Source of the DNA: Clostridiaceae bacterium DTU079
GTDB taxonomy: Bacteria > Bacillota > Clostridia > Acetivibrionales > Acetivibrionaceae
Direction: 5' to 3'
DNA: 59,885 nucleotides
NCBI GenBank assembly: GCA_001512505.1
Contig: LFSC01000012.1
Location: 1-59,885, forward strand
The position numbers and the translations under genes are program-made. The notes under the pieces were generated by a model. That model did not search any database and had not been told where the DNA came from. It saw nothing but the letters and a program-made list of their open reading frames with translations. Numbering within the stretch: position 1 is the first letter of the stretch; every line of letters begins with the position of its first letter. Of this stretch, positions 1 through 9,030 are shown piece after piece.

Positions 1-2
1 CA

Positions 3-152
3 CGACATTTTGATATGTACAAAAGTGGAGAAAAATATGGAAGAAACATTGTGAAGCAAGTTGTAGAGCCTGTTAATACGACGAGGACAGGGAGAGCATT
101 GTTTGAGCGAAGCGAGTTTTGCTCGACCCTGAGGAGTATTTACAGGCTCTAG
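3..152 (+). CDS. C-terminal end of an unidentified gene (partial, 5' truncated by window edge)
   Basis: An open frame enters from the left edge in the third frame and runs to a TAG at 150-152. Its last ~29 codons lie inside the inverted-repeat element at 64-151, so the C-terminus and stop codon appear to be supplied by the inserted repeat. The residues before the repeat (FDMYKSGEKYGRNIVKQVV) look like ordinary soluble protein, but I cannot name a family. A competing frame from base 1 stops at 52-54. It is convergent with the aminotransferase at 203-1372. Low certainty. Confidence 0.3.
   Translation, partial: RHFDMYKSGEKYGRNIVKQVVEPVNTTRTGRALFERSEFCSTLRSIYRL
64..151. repeat. Short inverted-repeat element, copy 1 (MITE-like)
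   Basis: An 88-bp element is bounded by terminal inverted repeats: tagagcctgttaata at the left and tatttacaggctcta at the right, matching at 14 of 15 positions when one is reverse-complemented. Inner segments also pair partly (acaggg with ccctg), so the whole unit could fold as a long imperfect hairpin. A second copy in the opposite orientation lies at 3451-3537 and a diverged relative at 14808-14899. No target-site duplication is evident. Confidence 0.7.
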
Positions 153-202
153 ACTTGCGTAACTTTAGTTTCCGGAATATTTTTCTCCACTTTCACCCAC
201 CA

Positions 203-1372
203 TTATTTTTTATACTTCTTAACAAACCTTTGAATTCTCTGCATTGCCTCAGTTATGTTTTCCATAGAACTTGCATAACAGGATCTGACATATCCCTCTC
301 CGCATTCTCCAAATGCCGTACCCGGAACAACGGCAACCTTCTCCTCCATTAACAGTCTTTCCGAAAACTCCGAAGAACTTAATCCGGTTGATTTTATACA
401 GGGGAATACGTAAAATGCCCCTAAAGGCTCAAAGCATTCCAATCCTGCCTTTCTGTAACCGTCAACCATGATCCTTCTTCTCCTGTTGTACTCCCGTACC
501 ATTTCCTGTACATCTTCATCACTGTTTCTAAGTGCCTCTATACCGGCATATTGAGCAGTTGTTGGAGAACACATAATGGCGTACTGATGAATTTTATACA
601 TTGCCGCAATTAAATCCCTATGGCCGCAGCAATAACCCAGTCTCCATCCTGTCATGGCAAAGGCCTTTGAAAATCCGTTTATAACAAGGGTTTTATCCTT
701 CATTTCAGGGAATGATGCTATTGACACATGCTTACCTTCGTAAGTCAATTCAGAATAAATTTCATCAGAAATAACAACAATATTTTTATCTTTGAGGATA
801 TCGACAATTTTCCTAAGATCCGATTCTGTCATAACTGCACCTGTCGGATTGTTCGGGAACGGAAGAATCAATACCTTTGTTCTGTCGGTAATCGCTTGTT
901 GTAAAAGCTCCGGGGTTAACCTGAAATCATTTTCCGCTTTTAAATTTATAACAACAGGAGTAGCTCCTGTAAAAACAGCACAGGGTTTATAGGCAACAAA
1001 ACACGGCTCCGGAATAATAACCTCATCTCCCGGTCCTGCAAGTGCCCTAAGGGCAATATCAATTCCTTCACTGCCACCTACCGTTACAATAACCTCATCC
1101 TTGGGATTATACTTGAGCCCATACTTTCGCTCCTGGTATCTGCAAATCTCTTCACGAAGCTCAAAAAATCCCGAATTGGGAGAATAATGGGTCCGACCCT
1201 TTTCCAAAGAATATATACCTGCTTCTCTGATATTCCACGGAGTAACAAAATCAGGTTCTCCGATACTAAGAGAAATCGCATCCTTCATCTCATTAACCAG
1301 ATCAAAAAATTTTCTTATTCCTGACGGAGGCACATTTCTCACCGACGGTAAAATCATGTCAGATATCTTCAT
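203..1372 (-). CDS. PLP-dependent aminotransferase, class I/II
   Basis: A 389-residue fold-type I aminotransferase of the aspartate/aromatic aminotransferase group (PatA/AspC-like). The N-terminal substrate loop (SIGEPDFVTP), the conserved PNNPTG cofactor segment and the PLP-lysine motif in NGFSKAFAMTGWRLGY (Lys about 236) are all present, and length is normal. It should transfer an amino group between an amino acid and a 2-oxo acid in the cytoplasm; the substrate cannot be read from sequence. The ATG overlaps the stop of the upstream Lrp-type regulator by four bases (ATGA), so the two are translationally coupled, and the regulator probably responds to an amino acid handled by this enzyme. 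Confidence 0.9.
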   Translation of the reverse strand: MKISDMILPSVRNVPPSGIRKFFDLVNEMKDAISLSIGEPDFVTPWNIREAGIYSLEKGRTHYSPNSGFFELREEICRYQERKYGLKYNPKDEVIVTVGGSEGIDIALRALAGPGDEVIIPEPCFVAYKPCAVFTGATPVVINLKAENDFRLTPELLQQAITDRTKVLILPFPNNPTGAVMTESDLRKIVDILKDKNIVVISDEIYSELTYEGKHVSIASFPEMKDKTLVINGFSKAFAMTGWRLGYCCGHRDLIAAMYKIHQYAIMCSPTTAQYAGIEALRNSDEDVQEMVREYNRRRRIMVDGYRKAGLECFEPLGAFYVFPCIKSTGLSSSEFSERLLMEEKVAVVPGTAFGECGEGYVRSCYASSMENITEAMQRIQRFVKKYKK

Positions 1373-1848
1373 AGTACTACTGCCTCCCTGTCATCCTCCT
1401 GGTCATCCTCGAAAATTGTCCCCTTGTCCTTGTACTTTTTCAAAACAAAGTGGGTAGCAGTGCTTAATACAGAATCGAGAGGCGACAGCTTTTCTGCAAC
1501 AAAAAGAGCAACCTCCTTCATTGTTTTACCCTCTACAATAACAGTCAGATCAAAACCTCCGGACATAAGATAGCATGCCTTAACTTCCGGATATCTGTAT
1601 ATCCTTTCTGCAACCTTGTCAAACCCCTGTCCCCTCTGAGGGGTAACCTTTACTTCAATTAAGGCTGTCACAAATTCCTTATTGGTCTTTTCCCAATTTA
1701 TCAGAGTGTTGTATCCCACAATAACATTTTTTTCTTCATACTCTTTTATAGCCTGCCTTACTTCCTCAACACTCTTGTTCAGCATCACCGCTATTTGTTC
1801 TTCGCTAATCTTATTATTTTTTTCTAATATTTCCAAGATCTCTTCCAT
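1369..1848 (-). CDS. Lrp/AsnC-family transcriptional regulator
   Basis: About 159 residues from the preferred start. An N-terminal winged helix-turn-helix (roughly 1-55, EEQIAVMLNKSVEEVRQAI) is followed by an AsnC/RAM ligand-binding domain (MSGGFDLTVIVEGKTMKEV). The open frame extends upstream to 1914, but a strong AGGAGGGG ribosome site precedes two adjacent ATGs (1851 and 1848); the second has the better spacing. The family forms octameric DNA-binding particles that bind amino acids. The 3' end overlaps the aminotransferase start, indicating an operon. A short hairpin-like sequence (actcct...aggagt, about 1889-1926) lies upstream. Confidence 0.88.
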   Translation of the reverse strand: MEEILEILEKNNKISEEQIAVMLNKSVEEVRQAIKEYEEKNVIVGYNTLINWEKTNKEFVTALIEVKVTPQRGQGFDKVAERIYRYPEVKACYLMSGGFDLTVIVEGKTMKEVALFVAEKLSPLDSVLSTATHFVLKKYKDKGTIFEDDQEDDREAVVL

Positions 1849-2102
1849 CATATCCCCTCCTATATCCAAGAAATATACGATGAATAATATAAAAACTCCT
1901 CCACCCCTAATCAAGAGATGAAGGAGTAATGTGTTTCAAAAAAATAGTAGTAAAGTCTATAAATTTGATATAAATTATACTAAATCATCTGTCCTTTTGC
2001 AAGCCATATTTTCGAATAAATATCGGAAAATACGACTCACCGACACGTTTCTATTGTCTTTACTTAAACATTCAAAATATGAAACACATTCCTCATTATA
2101 TT

Positions 2103-2678
2103 TTATGAATTGGCCTTACCCACATATTCCTCCATTATTTCCTCGATAATGTCATCAGCTAAATCAGTATCATCGCTTTCATCGGTTTCATTGGTTCCAC
2201 TGATTTCATTGTCTGACCTAACTTCATTATCGGTTTCCTGTAAAGTGGTGAATTCAACAACCTTGTCAAGATCCATCTCGTACTTTTTCAAGGTTCTTGT
2301 TATTTCTTGCTTCAAGGCTTTAATCTCCTGTTTAATATCAACAAGCTTCTCTTTTTCTCGCTCTGTCATTTCGGAGAGCTTTTTCCTTTCCTGCTCAGCT
2401 TGTTGCTTTGCTTCCTCAAGAATCAACTCAGCCTTTTCCTGTGCCTTTATAAGGACATCTGCAATTTTAACCCTGTCTTCACTTATTTGATCTGATTTCC
2501 TGGCAATATCCTCATATTTAATCCTTAATTCTCGGCATTGATTCTTTAAAGCATTTATTTCATTATCCTTTTCCTTGAGCTTTTCGTCAAATTCTCTAAG
2601 GATCTTCTCAATATATGAATTCACGTCTGATTGCTTGAAGCCAAATAGTGCTGTACCAAACCTTTTTTCACCTGCCAT
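2103..2678 (-). CDS. DivIVA-domain coiled-coil protein
   Basis: 191 residues starting at an ATG after a TAGGAGGAG ribosome site. The N-terminus (FGFKQSDVNSYIEKILREFDEKL) resembles the DivIVA/GpsB N-terminal segment that binds curved membranes or scaffolds division proteins. A long heptad-rich coiled coil (about 25-140) follows, then a strongly acidic tail (about 145-185). No membrane segment is seen. DivIVA proteins organise polar growth, septation or sporulation. The acidic tail is not typical of canonical DivIVA, so this is best called a DivIVA-like protein of unknown target. It is monocistronic, with about 190 bases of AT-rich sequence on either side. Confidence 0.7.
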   Translation of the reverse strand: MAGEKRFGTALFGFKQSDVNSYIEKILREFDEKLKEKDNEINALKNQCRELRIKYEDIARKSDQISEDRVKIADVLIKAQEKAELILEEAKQQAEQERKKLSEMTEREKEKLVDIKQEIKALKQEITRTLKKYEMDLDKVVEFTTLQETDNEVRSDNEISGTNETDESDDTDLADDIIEEIMEEYVGKANS

Positions 2679-2865
2679 TTTATAGCTCCTCCTACCAAAT
2701 AATAAAAATACTACTTCTTTAAAAAAACAATACTGTATTATATATTCAATCTATTTTTTCAAAACCCTGCTTTTTTCTTGAAAAAATATTATAAATAGCA
2801 TTAAAATTAAATTCGGTACACATGGAACATGTATTCAGCACTATTGGATCTTTTCAGACTCATTA

Positions 2866-3195
2866 TTATAAATGCTTATCAATCAATTCTGCAAAATCTT
2901 TTTTCGTCCTTGAGCCTACAACCCTTTCTACTACTTCTCCCTTTTTAAACACCATAATAGTGGGTATGCTCATAACTCTATACTGTGCCCCAACTTCTCC
3001 TTCATCATCGATATTAAGTTTTGCAACCTTTACCTTACCGTCGTATTCATTGGCAAGCTCATCAATGATAGGTCCCACCGCTCTGCAAGGACCACACCAT
3101 GGAGCCCAAAAATCAACCAATACAATTCCATCATATTTCAATACTTCCTGTTCAAAATTGTCCTTTGTCAACATGACAACTTTTTCTCCTGCCAT
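2866..3195 (-). CDS. trxA: Thioredoxin
   Basis: 109 residues with the WCGPC active site (Cys34 and Cys37 from this start), the cis-proline segment SIPTIMVFKKG and normal length for a classical thioredoxin. It reduces protein disulfides and is itself reduced by thioredoxin reductase, which is not in this window. The open frame begins at 3219, but the ATG at 3195 follows a GGAGGGAGC ribosome site at ideal spacing and gives the canonical N-terminus. Single gene, cytoplasmic. Confidence 0.95.
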   Translation of the reverse strand: MAGEKVVMLTKDNFEQEVLKYDGIVLVDFWAPWCGPCRAVGPIIDELANEYDGKVKVAKLNIDDEGEVGAQYRVMSIPTIMVFKKGEVVERVVGSRTKKDFAELIDKHL

Positions 3196-3408
3196 AATGC
3201 TCCCTCCTCGTATTTCCAAAAGCTCTGCTTTTCATAGGGTAGTGTTTCTCTTCACTACTACCGCTATAAATCATTCTTACCCATAGCTTATACAATCAAA
3301 ACAATTAAATTTTACTATTGATTATACATTATTATAACCGTATCTTGCTTATATCTCAACACAATATTCAAGGGAACAGTAAAAAACATAATGAAATCAT
3401 TCCGAAAA

Positions 3409-3456
3409 CATAAATTATGCGAGTACAGAAAGCATAAATCATGCAAGTACAGAGCC
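3409..3456. repeat. Two-unit 24-bp tandem repeat
   Basis: Units at 3409-3432 and 3433-3456 share cataaat-atgc-agtacagag with only a few differences. The second unit runs directly into the terminal inverted repeat of element copy 2, so the duplication abuts, and may have arisen with, the insertion. Confidence 0.65.
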
Positions 3457-3537
3457 TGTAAATACTTCGCGGTTTCGGGTAAAAATGCTCAATGAAAACT
3501 AATGTCCTCCCCTTCCACGTCATATTAACAGGCTCTA
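3451..3537. repeat. Short inverted-repeat element, copy 2 (MITE-like)
   Basis: An 87-bp element in the opposite orientation to copy 1. The ends are agagcctgtaaata and tattaacaggctcta. The outer 20 bases and internal landmarks (GACG near one end, GAAGTATTTACAGG at the other) match copy 1, while the centre differs. Sequence just outside the tagagcc end also resembles that of copy 1 (gtggtagagcc versus gttgtagagcc). Confidence 0.7.
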
Positions 3538-3602
3538 CCACTTTTACAACATTTCTTTTATCAGATTCCAATATTAATAATGTACACCTATGATTTTTGC
3601 AG

Positions 3603-4004
3603 TTATGCAATCTTATAATAATCCAGTGTTTTATGAATGTACTCAAAAAACAAGCCCGCAACAAACCAGGCAGGTGCATAATCAATTCTCACAAGATTAT
3701 CAATTGCAAAAGGTCCCAAATAGTACCATGGAGCCACCCCAATCAAATTAACCAGTATTAGGCCGCTTGTATATTCTATACCCCAGATAATCACTACCCA
3801 AATAATTCCCCTGATATACCACCTCCATTGCTTCATAATATCATGTATGGGTTCTAGAAAAACAGCACCTCCGTAAATAAAGAACATCCATATACTTGTA
3901 TAGCCTTGTAATTTTATATCTCCGGTTATAAGAGAATGCATACCGGTCCACAGGATTTCCATAGTGCAGCCAGCCAATCCATAAACTACAAAACGTTTAA
4001 CCAT
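3603..4004 (-). CDS. Integral membrane protein, putative ABC-transporter type IV (CmpB-like) family
   Basis: 133 residues with about four hydrophobic segments. The sequence resembles the small family labelled putative ABC-transporter type IV (PF06541), with the MEILWTGMHS and WYYLGPFAIDNL segments rich in Trp and Gly. Despite the family name there is no ATPase next door and transport has not been shown for the family. No strong ribosome site is visible before the ATG. It is divergent from the HExxH membrane protein at 4151. Confidence 0.55.
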   Translation of the reverse strand: MVKRFVVYGLAGCTMEILWTGMHSLITGDIKLQGYTSIWMFFIYGGAVFLEPIHDIMKQWRWYIRGIIWVVIIWGIEYTSGLILVNLIGVAPWYYLGPFAIDNLVRIDYAPAWFVAGLFFEYIHKTLDYYKIA

Positions 4005-4150
4005 AGATATATTTTCTTCAATTACAAATTTTTAATGATAGAAATATATAGCTCTATATGAAATTCATGATAATGTGTATATCTTTTTTTAGTTAAGTAA
4101 AAAATAGACTACATATTTAAAAAACTTTCTATTGGCAATGAGGTGTTTCT

Positions 4151-4702
4151 TTGGTAAAGATTGCAGAATTTCGTTTAAACAAATATAATTCACTGATAAT
4201 TAATCTTGCGGCATTAACCAATTTGGCAATTGTCACGGCCTTACTATGGATATTAAAGGGAAAAGATGAAATACTGTTTTATTTGGAACAACTATATTAT
4301 AATGGGCAGATATTATCATTGGTATTAACTCTTTTAGCAGTTGTAATATTGCACGAAGCGATTCACGGTTTGGTTTATTTGGTATTCGGTGCAAAGCTTA
4401 AGTTTGGAATAAACCAATTAAACATATACACAATGGATGTTTCGGGAAATTTATATACAACATATCAGATGGCAATAATTATGCTTCTGCCTTTTTTTGC
4501 ACTAACCGGTTTGCTTATTATTGCAGCAATGCTGTTTTCCCGACTGTCCTTGTGTATGTGGATCGGAATTATTTGTAATATTTGCGGTTCTACCGGAGAT
4601 ATATTATTGTTAACTTATATATTGTATAACAGGAAAATTAGCAAGGGAAAAAGTCTTAGAATAAGGGATGAAGAGCATGGCTTTGGGATCTATACACAGT
4701 AA
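4151..4702 (+). CDS. DUF3267-type membrane protein with HExxH (putative zinc metalloprotease)
   Basis: 183 residues with hydrophobic segments at about 15-35, 53-72, 105-128 and 132-155. His68, Glu69 and His72 form HEAIHG, the zinc-binding helix of the DUF3267 putative zincin family, embedded at a membrane segment as in site-2-protease-like proteins. The predicted start is TTG at 4151, five bases after GAGGTG. Substrate is unknown. A catalytic Asp/His third ligand cannot be assigned by eye. Single gene. Confidence 0.6.
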   Translation: MVKIAEFRLNKYNSLIINLAALTNLAIVTALLWILKGKDEILFYLEQLYYNGQILSLVLTLLAVVILHEAIHGLVYLVFGAKLKFGINQLNIYTMDVSGNLYTTYQMAIIMLLPFFALTGLLIIAAMLFSRLSLCMWIGIICNICGSTGDILLLTYILYNRKISKGKSLRIRDEEHGFGIYTQ

Positions 4703-5026
4703 ACAATAAATAAAAAAGTGAAAAATATTATAAAAAACTCTACACAAATTAAAATAATTGTGATATTATATTGGTTAAGAATCTAGGAAATCTTATCCAT
4801 TAATTTTAGTCAATTTTGGAATTAAATTACGACAGAAAGCTTAACTAACATCATGTTTCAGTGCTTTTACTTGGTTGTCTTACAGGTATCACATTAGTTT
4901 ATTTGGTAAAGTTCAATAGGGAAGTACGGTAGATCATTTATAATAATTTCTTTAAAAAAAATATTTATGTTATTTATTATTAAAAAAAGGATAATAATAT
5001 AGCATATAATAAAATGGAGGGTGCCT
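4703..5026. other. Gene-free AT-rich leader of the glucan phosphorylase gene
   Basis: About 320 bases, very AT-rich. It must hold the promoter of the phosphorylase gene but no convincing -35/-10 pair stands out. I see no terminator, repeat or Rex-like site. Confidence 0.4.
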
Positions 5027-7594
5027 ATGTATCTTTTTGGAAAAATCACTGTAACAGCTGTAATACCTGATGAGTTAGCTAAACTAAAAGACATTGCTTA
5101 CAATCTGTGGTGGTCATGGAACTTTGAAGCAATTGACCTTTACAGGGAAATCGACTTGGCATTGTGGGAAAAGCTTGGAAAGAATCCTATAAGATTTCTT
5201 AAAGAAGTCAGCCAGAAAAAGCTTGAAGCCAAGGTCAATGATCCTGACTATATGCAGAGGTATCACAATGTAGTTGAAAAATATGAAAAATATATGCAAG
5301 AAACTGATACATGGTTTAGCAGGAACTTTCCAGATAAAAAAGACCATATGATTGCATACTTCTCAGCAGAGTACGGTTTAAATGAAGTACTTCCCATTTA
5401 TTCAGGCGGTTTGGGAGTTCTCTCGGGTGATCATTGTAAATCGGCAAGTGACCTGGGAATACCCTTTACTGCGATCGGTTTATTTTATACAGAAGGATAT
5501 TTCAGTCAACGAATAAACGCAGAAGGATGGCAGGAAACAATATTCACCCGTCTTAACACCTCGGACCTTCCCATAAAACCCGCCCTTAACCAAAAGGGAG
5601 AAGAAGTAATTATAAGTGTTGAATTACCTGGAAGAGTTGTATATGCAAAGGTATGGCAAGTTCAAATCGGACGGGTTAAATTATACTTAATGGACACTGA
5701 TATCGCGCAGAACAGTCCTCACGACAGAGGATTAACTGCAAGGCTCTATGGCGGAGACCAGGAAACAAGAATTCAGCAGGAGATATTCCTTGGAATAGGC
5801 GGTTCCAGAGTGCTGGATGCTTTAGGTATCAACGCCACGGTATATCATATGAATGAAGGACACTCTGCTTTTCTTGGGCTTGAGCTTATCAGAAAACTGG
5901 TACAGAACAAAAACCTGCCCTTTAAACAGGCAAAAGAAATTGTTTCATCTTCACTCATATTCACCACGCATACACCGGTACCGGCCGGAAATGACGTGTT
6001 TCCTTTGGAGATGATCGACAGGTATTTCAGCAACTATTGGCCTTCTTTAGGCATAAGCAAGCATGAATTTTTAGATCTGGGACTTAAAATCGGAGAACAC
6101 CATAACTTTAACATGACAGTTCTGGCCTTGACACTGGCCGGACAGAAAAACGGAGTAAGTGAGCTTCACGGTGCCGTATCAAGGAATATATTCAAAAATG
6201 TATGGCCGAGTATCCCGGAAGATGAAATTCCGATAGGCCATATAACCAACGGTATTCATACCCTTACCTGGCTGTCTCCGAGCTTTAAGCTCATGTATGA
6301 CAAGTACCTGGATAAGGATTGGGAAGAACGTATTCACGAAAAGGAAACATGGGATAAGGTTGACGACATTCCCGATGAAGAATTGTGGAAAACCCACTGT
6401 GTCCTAAAAACAAAGATGATAGCTTATATCAGAGAAAAGCTCAAGCAGCAAAGGATGGCAAACGGTGAATCCATAGAAAGAATAAAAGAAGTGGATACTC
6501 TGCTTGATTCCAATGCATTGACCATCGGATTTGCAAGAAGATTTGCCACATATAAAAGGGCAAACCTGATTTTCAGAAATCTTGCCCGGATTCAAAAGCT
6601 TTTGAACGATCCGCAAAGGCCCATGCAAATAATTTTTGCAGGAAAAGCTCACCCTGCTGACGGTCCTGCACACGAAATTATCAAGCATATTAACGATATA
6701 GCAAAGCAGGAAGGCTTTAACGGAAAGGTTATTCTCATAGAGAACTACAATATGACTCTAGCCCGCAACATGGTTCAAGGAGTGGATATCTGGCTCAACA
6801 ATCCGAGAAGACCTCTTGAAGCCAGCGGAACCAGCGGACAGAAGGTATGTATAAACGGTATTATCAACTTCAGTATACTGGACGGATGGTGGTGCGAAGG
6901 CTATAACGGCAAAAACGGTTGGGTTATAGGAGACGATACCTTCTATGACAATGAGTATCATCAGGATAATGCCGATAGCGAATCCATTTATAACATACTG
7001 GAAAAGCAAATTATACCTACCTTCTTTGACAGGAATGAAAAAGGTATTCCTGAAAAATGGGTAGCTATAATGAAGGAATCTATAAAATCCAATGCTTATA
7101 GATACAGTACCCATAGAATGGTTCAGGACTATACAAACAAGTACTACATTAATTCAATGCAAAGACATGACAAGATAATATCCAGCAACTATCAGTTTGC
7201 TATAAACCTTTCCGATTGGAAACAGCGTGTTGAGCAGTTATGGCCTCAGGTACAGATTATTGCAGACAAAACCTCAAACCATTTGAAGGAAAGAAACTTT
7301 ATATCGGGAGAAACTATTCCGATTAATGCATACGTAAGCTTGGGCGGTCTCGACCCTTCGAGCGTTAAGGTACAAGTTTATTACGGTACTATTGGAAATA
7401 ATAATACCATTGAAAATGCAAAAATTATAAATATGGATCTAAAGGAAAAAAATGCCAACGGAACTTACACCTACACTGCAAACATAACATTGTTTGAAGG
7501 TGGAGAGTACGGTTACACCTTTAGAGTCATTCCATATCATCCCGACTTGATTAATCCGTTTAACATCGGCTTAATACGTTGGGTGGTACAGTAA
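5027..7594 (+). CDS. glgP: Alpha-glucan (glycogen/maltodextrin/cellodextrin-type) phosphorylase, GT35
   Basis: 855 residues. A DUF3417 module at the N-terminus (IAYNLWWSWNFEAIDLY) marks the shorter bacterial alpha-glucan phosphorylase type, followed by the GT35 catalytic domain (HMNEGHSAFLGLE, TTHTPVPAGNDVF, FARRFATYKRA, FAGKAHPADG) and the PLP motif EASGTSGQK. It releases glucose-1-phosphate from alpha-1,4-glucan using phosphate, feeding glycolysis without spending ATP. The open frame includes a GTG at 5021, but GGAGG at 5016-5020 spaces correctly to the ATG at 5027. The C-terminal ~130 residues are the DUF3417 family's beta-rich tail. Single gene ended by a terminator. Confidence 0.92.
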   Translation: MYLFGKITVTAVIPDELAKLKDIAYNLWWSWNFEAIDLYREIDLALWEKLGKNPIRFLKEVSQKKLEAKVNDPDYMQRYHNVVEKYEKYMQETDTWFSRNFPDKKDHMIAYFSAEYGLNEVLPIYSGGLGVLSGDHCKSASDLGIPFTAIGLFYTEGYFSQRINAEGWQETIFTRLNTSDLPIKPALNQKGEEVIISVELPGRVVYAKVWQVQIGRVKLYLMDTDIAQNSPHDRGLTARLYGGDQETRIQQEIFLGIGGSRVLDALGINATVYHMNEGHSAFLGLELIRKLVQNKNLPFKQAKEIVSSSLIFTTHTPVPAGNDVFPLEMIDRYFSNYWPSLGISKHEFLDLGLKIGEHHNFNMTVLALTLAGQKNGVSELHGAVSRNIFKNVWPSIPEDEIPIGHITNGIHTLTWLSPSFKLMYDKYLDKDWEERIHEKETWDKVDDIPDEELWKTHCVLKTKMIAYIREKLKQQRMANGESIERIKEVDTLLDSNALTIGFARRFATYKRANLIFRNLARIQKLLNDPQRPMQIIFAGKAHPADGPAHEIIKHINDIAKQEGFNGKVILIENYNMTLARNMVQGVDIWLNNPRRPLEASGTSGQKVCINGIINFSILDGWWCEGYNGKNGWVIGDDTFYDNEYHQDNADSESIYNILEKQIIPTFFDRNEKGIPEKWVAIMKESIKSNAYRYSTHRMVQDYTNKYYINSMQRHDKIISSNYQFAINLSDWKQRVEQLWPQVQIIADKTSNHLKERNFISGETIPINAYVSLGGLDPSSVKVQVYYGTIGNNNTIENAKIINMDLKEKNANGTYTYTANITLFEGGEYGYTFRVIPYHPDLINPFNIGLIRWVVQ

Positions 7595-7619
7595 AGGTAG
7601 TTTACTTCGTAAATTCAAT

Positions 7620-7668
7620 AATAAAAGCTTGATCTGTCGAGTACCCCCTCACTGAAGGCTTTTATTTC
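7620..7668 (+). terminator. Rho-independent terminator after glgP
   Basis: aataaaagctt (7620-7630) pairs with aaggcttttatt (7655-7666) with one bulge, followed by a short T-rich run. It sits 25 bases after the phosphorylase stop. Confidence 0.6.
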
Positions 7669-7683
7669 ATTCAACACCTTCTA

Positions 7684-7730
7684 AGCAAAAAGCAGGAAAA
7701 TATCTTAACAGTATTTTCCTGCTTTTTGCT
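7684..7730. terminator. Perfect 19-bp hairpin, bidirectional terminator
   Basis: agcaaaaagcaggaaaata (7684-7702) is an exact inverted repeat of 7712-7730, with a 9-base loop and T-runs on both strands. It separates the convergent glgP and EndoQ-like genes and ends five bases before the latter's stop codon. Confidence 0.9.
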
Positions 7731-7735
7731 TTCAA

Positions 7736-8914
7736 TTACGCTTCAACTTTTCCGTATACTCCTCCGCCTCCGGCTTCAATGGAAAGCTTTCCTTCTCTTG
7801 AAAGAATTATATTTCTTGCTATTTCTTCTTTTGCTACAGCGGCCAATTCTTCAAAAGTAGCCTGATGCAATACATTCATTTCACTTCCGAAATGATTAAT
7901 CAGCTTGTCTATCGTCTTCGGTCCTACTTTGGGTAAAAACTCCAGCGGAACCTGATATCGATATGGCGGCCTTCCATTCATTCGCGGATTGTCCCTGTCC
8001 TTAATCAGCATAAGTCTGTCCCTGACACCCACCACCACTTGGTGCTTCTCCGAGACCGGGCATTTCAAAACCGGTGCCTGCCCCTCAATTACTCTGTCGC
8101 ATATCAAGCAATAGCTTCTGTGATATTTCCCAAGCTTCGGATCCAGACCGTAATTTGCCTTAATACTTCTTCCGTCAATACCTTTAAACGCTTTTAATAT
8201 TTCCTCAAAAGACGGTTCTTCCATCTGAAATACGTTGTACTCCCTCCCCATTTTTATTAACGAATGGGCATCGGAATTACTTAAAAACACTTTACCGTCA
8301 AGCTCACTCAACTGGCTTGCCATCATGGAATCGGCACTTAAGCCCAGTTCTATCGCAGGAATTTTCTCAAAGGATTTTTCGTTGAATATTTCTAAAAGAC
8401 TGTCACAACAATTACCATAGAAACTCTTATGGGGAGTGAATATGTGAGCCGGTATATATGTACCTCCGTAGTATTCCACCATATCAAATAACTGCTGACC
8501 GGTTAACCTGCAGATTGAGGAACAATTATAGATGTTTTTTATGTGTTTTGTTATATCTTTTGCAAAGTCCTTAAGCGTTTTTAATGAAGGAAAAAAACAA
8601 AGGGAGTGAGCACTGCATCCTCTTTTTTCATGGGTCTCCAGCTCTGCTCCCAATATTAAAACCTGACCTTTACGATATTCCATTCCCCCGCCCTTTTTTT
8701 CCCTCAACTCACCTTTTTCAATTAATCTCTCTATGTCCTCAATAACATAAGGAGAAATACAGTCAACAACTCCGATGACATCTATACCTTTTCTGGTATA
8801 AGACTCGAAGGCAATATTTTCAAAGGTAAGGTTTTTGGCTGTAGCCCTCTTTATCTCATTTCCATTAGAAGATCTTCCAATGTGAACATGAAGATCTACA
8901 AAATAATCCTTCAT
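7736..8914 (-). CDS. Endonuclease Q (EndoQ) family protein, PHP domain
   Basis: 392 residues. An N-terminal PHP metal-binding domain (DLHVHIGRSSNG, then GAELETHEKRGCSAHSL and SNSDAHSL) is followed by a zinc-ribbon-like segment (CLICDRVIEG...LKCPVSEKH) and a helix-hairpin-helix-like C-terminal part (LEFLPKVGPKTIDKLI). This order is that of EndoQ, which nicks DNA 5' of deaminated bases (uracil, hypoxanthine, xanthine); bacterial members are known. A start at the ATG at 8914 follows AGGGGGAC. The alternative is an uncharacterised PHP phosphoesterase, but the cysteine pairs and HhH favour EndoQ. Confidence 0.75.
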   Translation of the reverse strand: MKDYFVDLHVHIGRSSNGNEIKRATAKNLTFENIAFESYTRKGIDVIGVVDCISPYVIEDIERLIEKGELREKKGGGMEYRKGQVLILGAELETHEKRGCSAHSLCFFPSLKTLKDFAKDITKHIKNIYNCSSICRLTGQQLFDMVEYYGGTYIPAHIFTPHKSFYGNCCDSLLEIFNEKSFEKIPAIELGLSADSMMASQLSELDGKVFLSNSDAHSLIKMGREYNVFQMEEPSFEEILKAFKGIDGRSIKANYGLDPKLGKYHRSYCLICDRVIEGQAPVLKCPVSEKHQVVVGVRDRLMLIKDRDNPRMNGRPPYRYQVPLEFLPKVGPKTIDKLINHFGSEMNVLHQATFEELAAVAKEEIARNIILSREGKLSIEAGGGGVYGKVEA

Positions 8915-9030
8915 AAATGTCCCCCTAAAATGTTATGCTGTTATCCGTAACTCTCTCGACTGTTTTATTACCCGCATACCTCACAAATCGTATGCTACTC
9001 TATTAATAATAAACCATAACCCTGCCATTA

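Larger units (their letters stand above)
3196..3602. other. Gene-free stretch holding two kinds of repeat
   Basis: About 400 bases between thioredoxin and the membrane protein at 3603-4004. It holds the upstream region of trxA, a 24-bp tandem duplication (3409-3456) and inverted-repeat element copy 2 (3451-3537). Open frames here have no ribosome site and are explained by the repeats. Confidence 0.6.

Noticed and set aside
119-352. 77-codon plus-strand frame over the aminotransferase 3' end
   Set aside because: No ribosome site and composition of a shadow frame; it begins inside the repeat element.
3368-3685. 105-codon minus-strand frame after the CmpB-like gene
   Set aside because: It consists of inverted-repeat element copy 2 and the tandem repeat; similarity to the first frame of the window comes only from the shared repeat.
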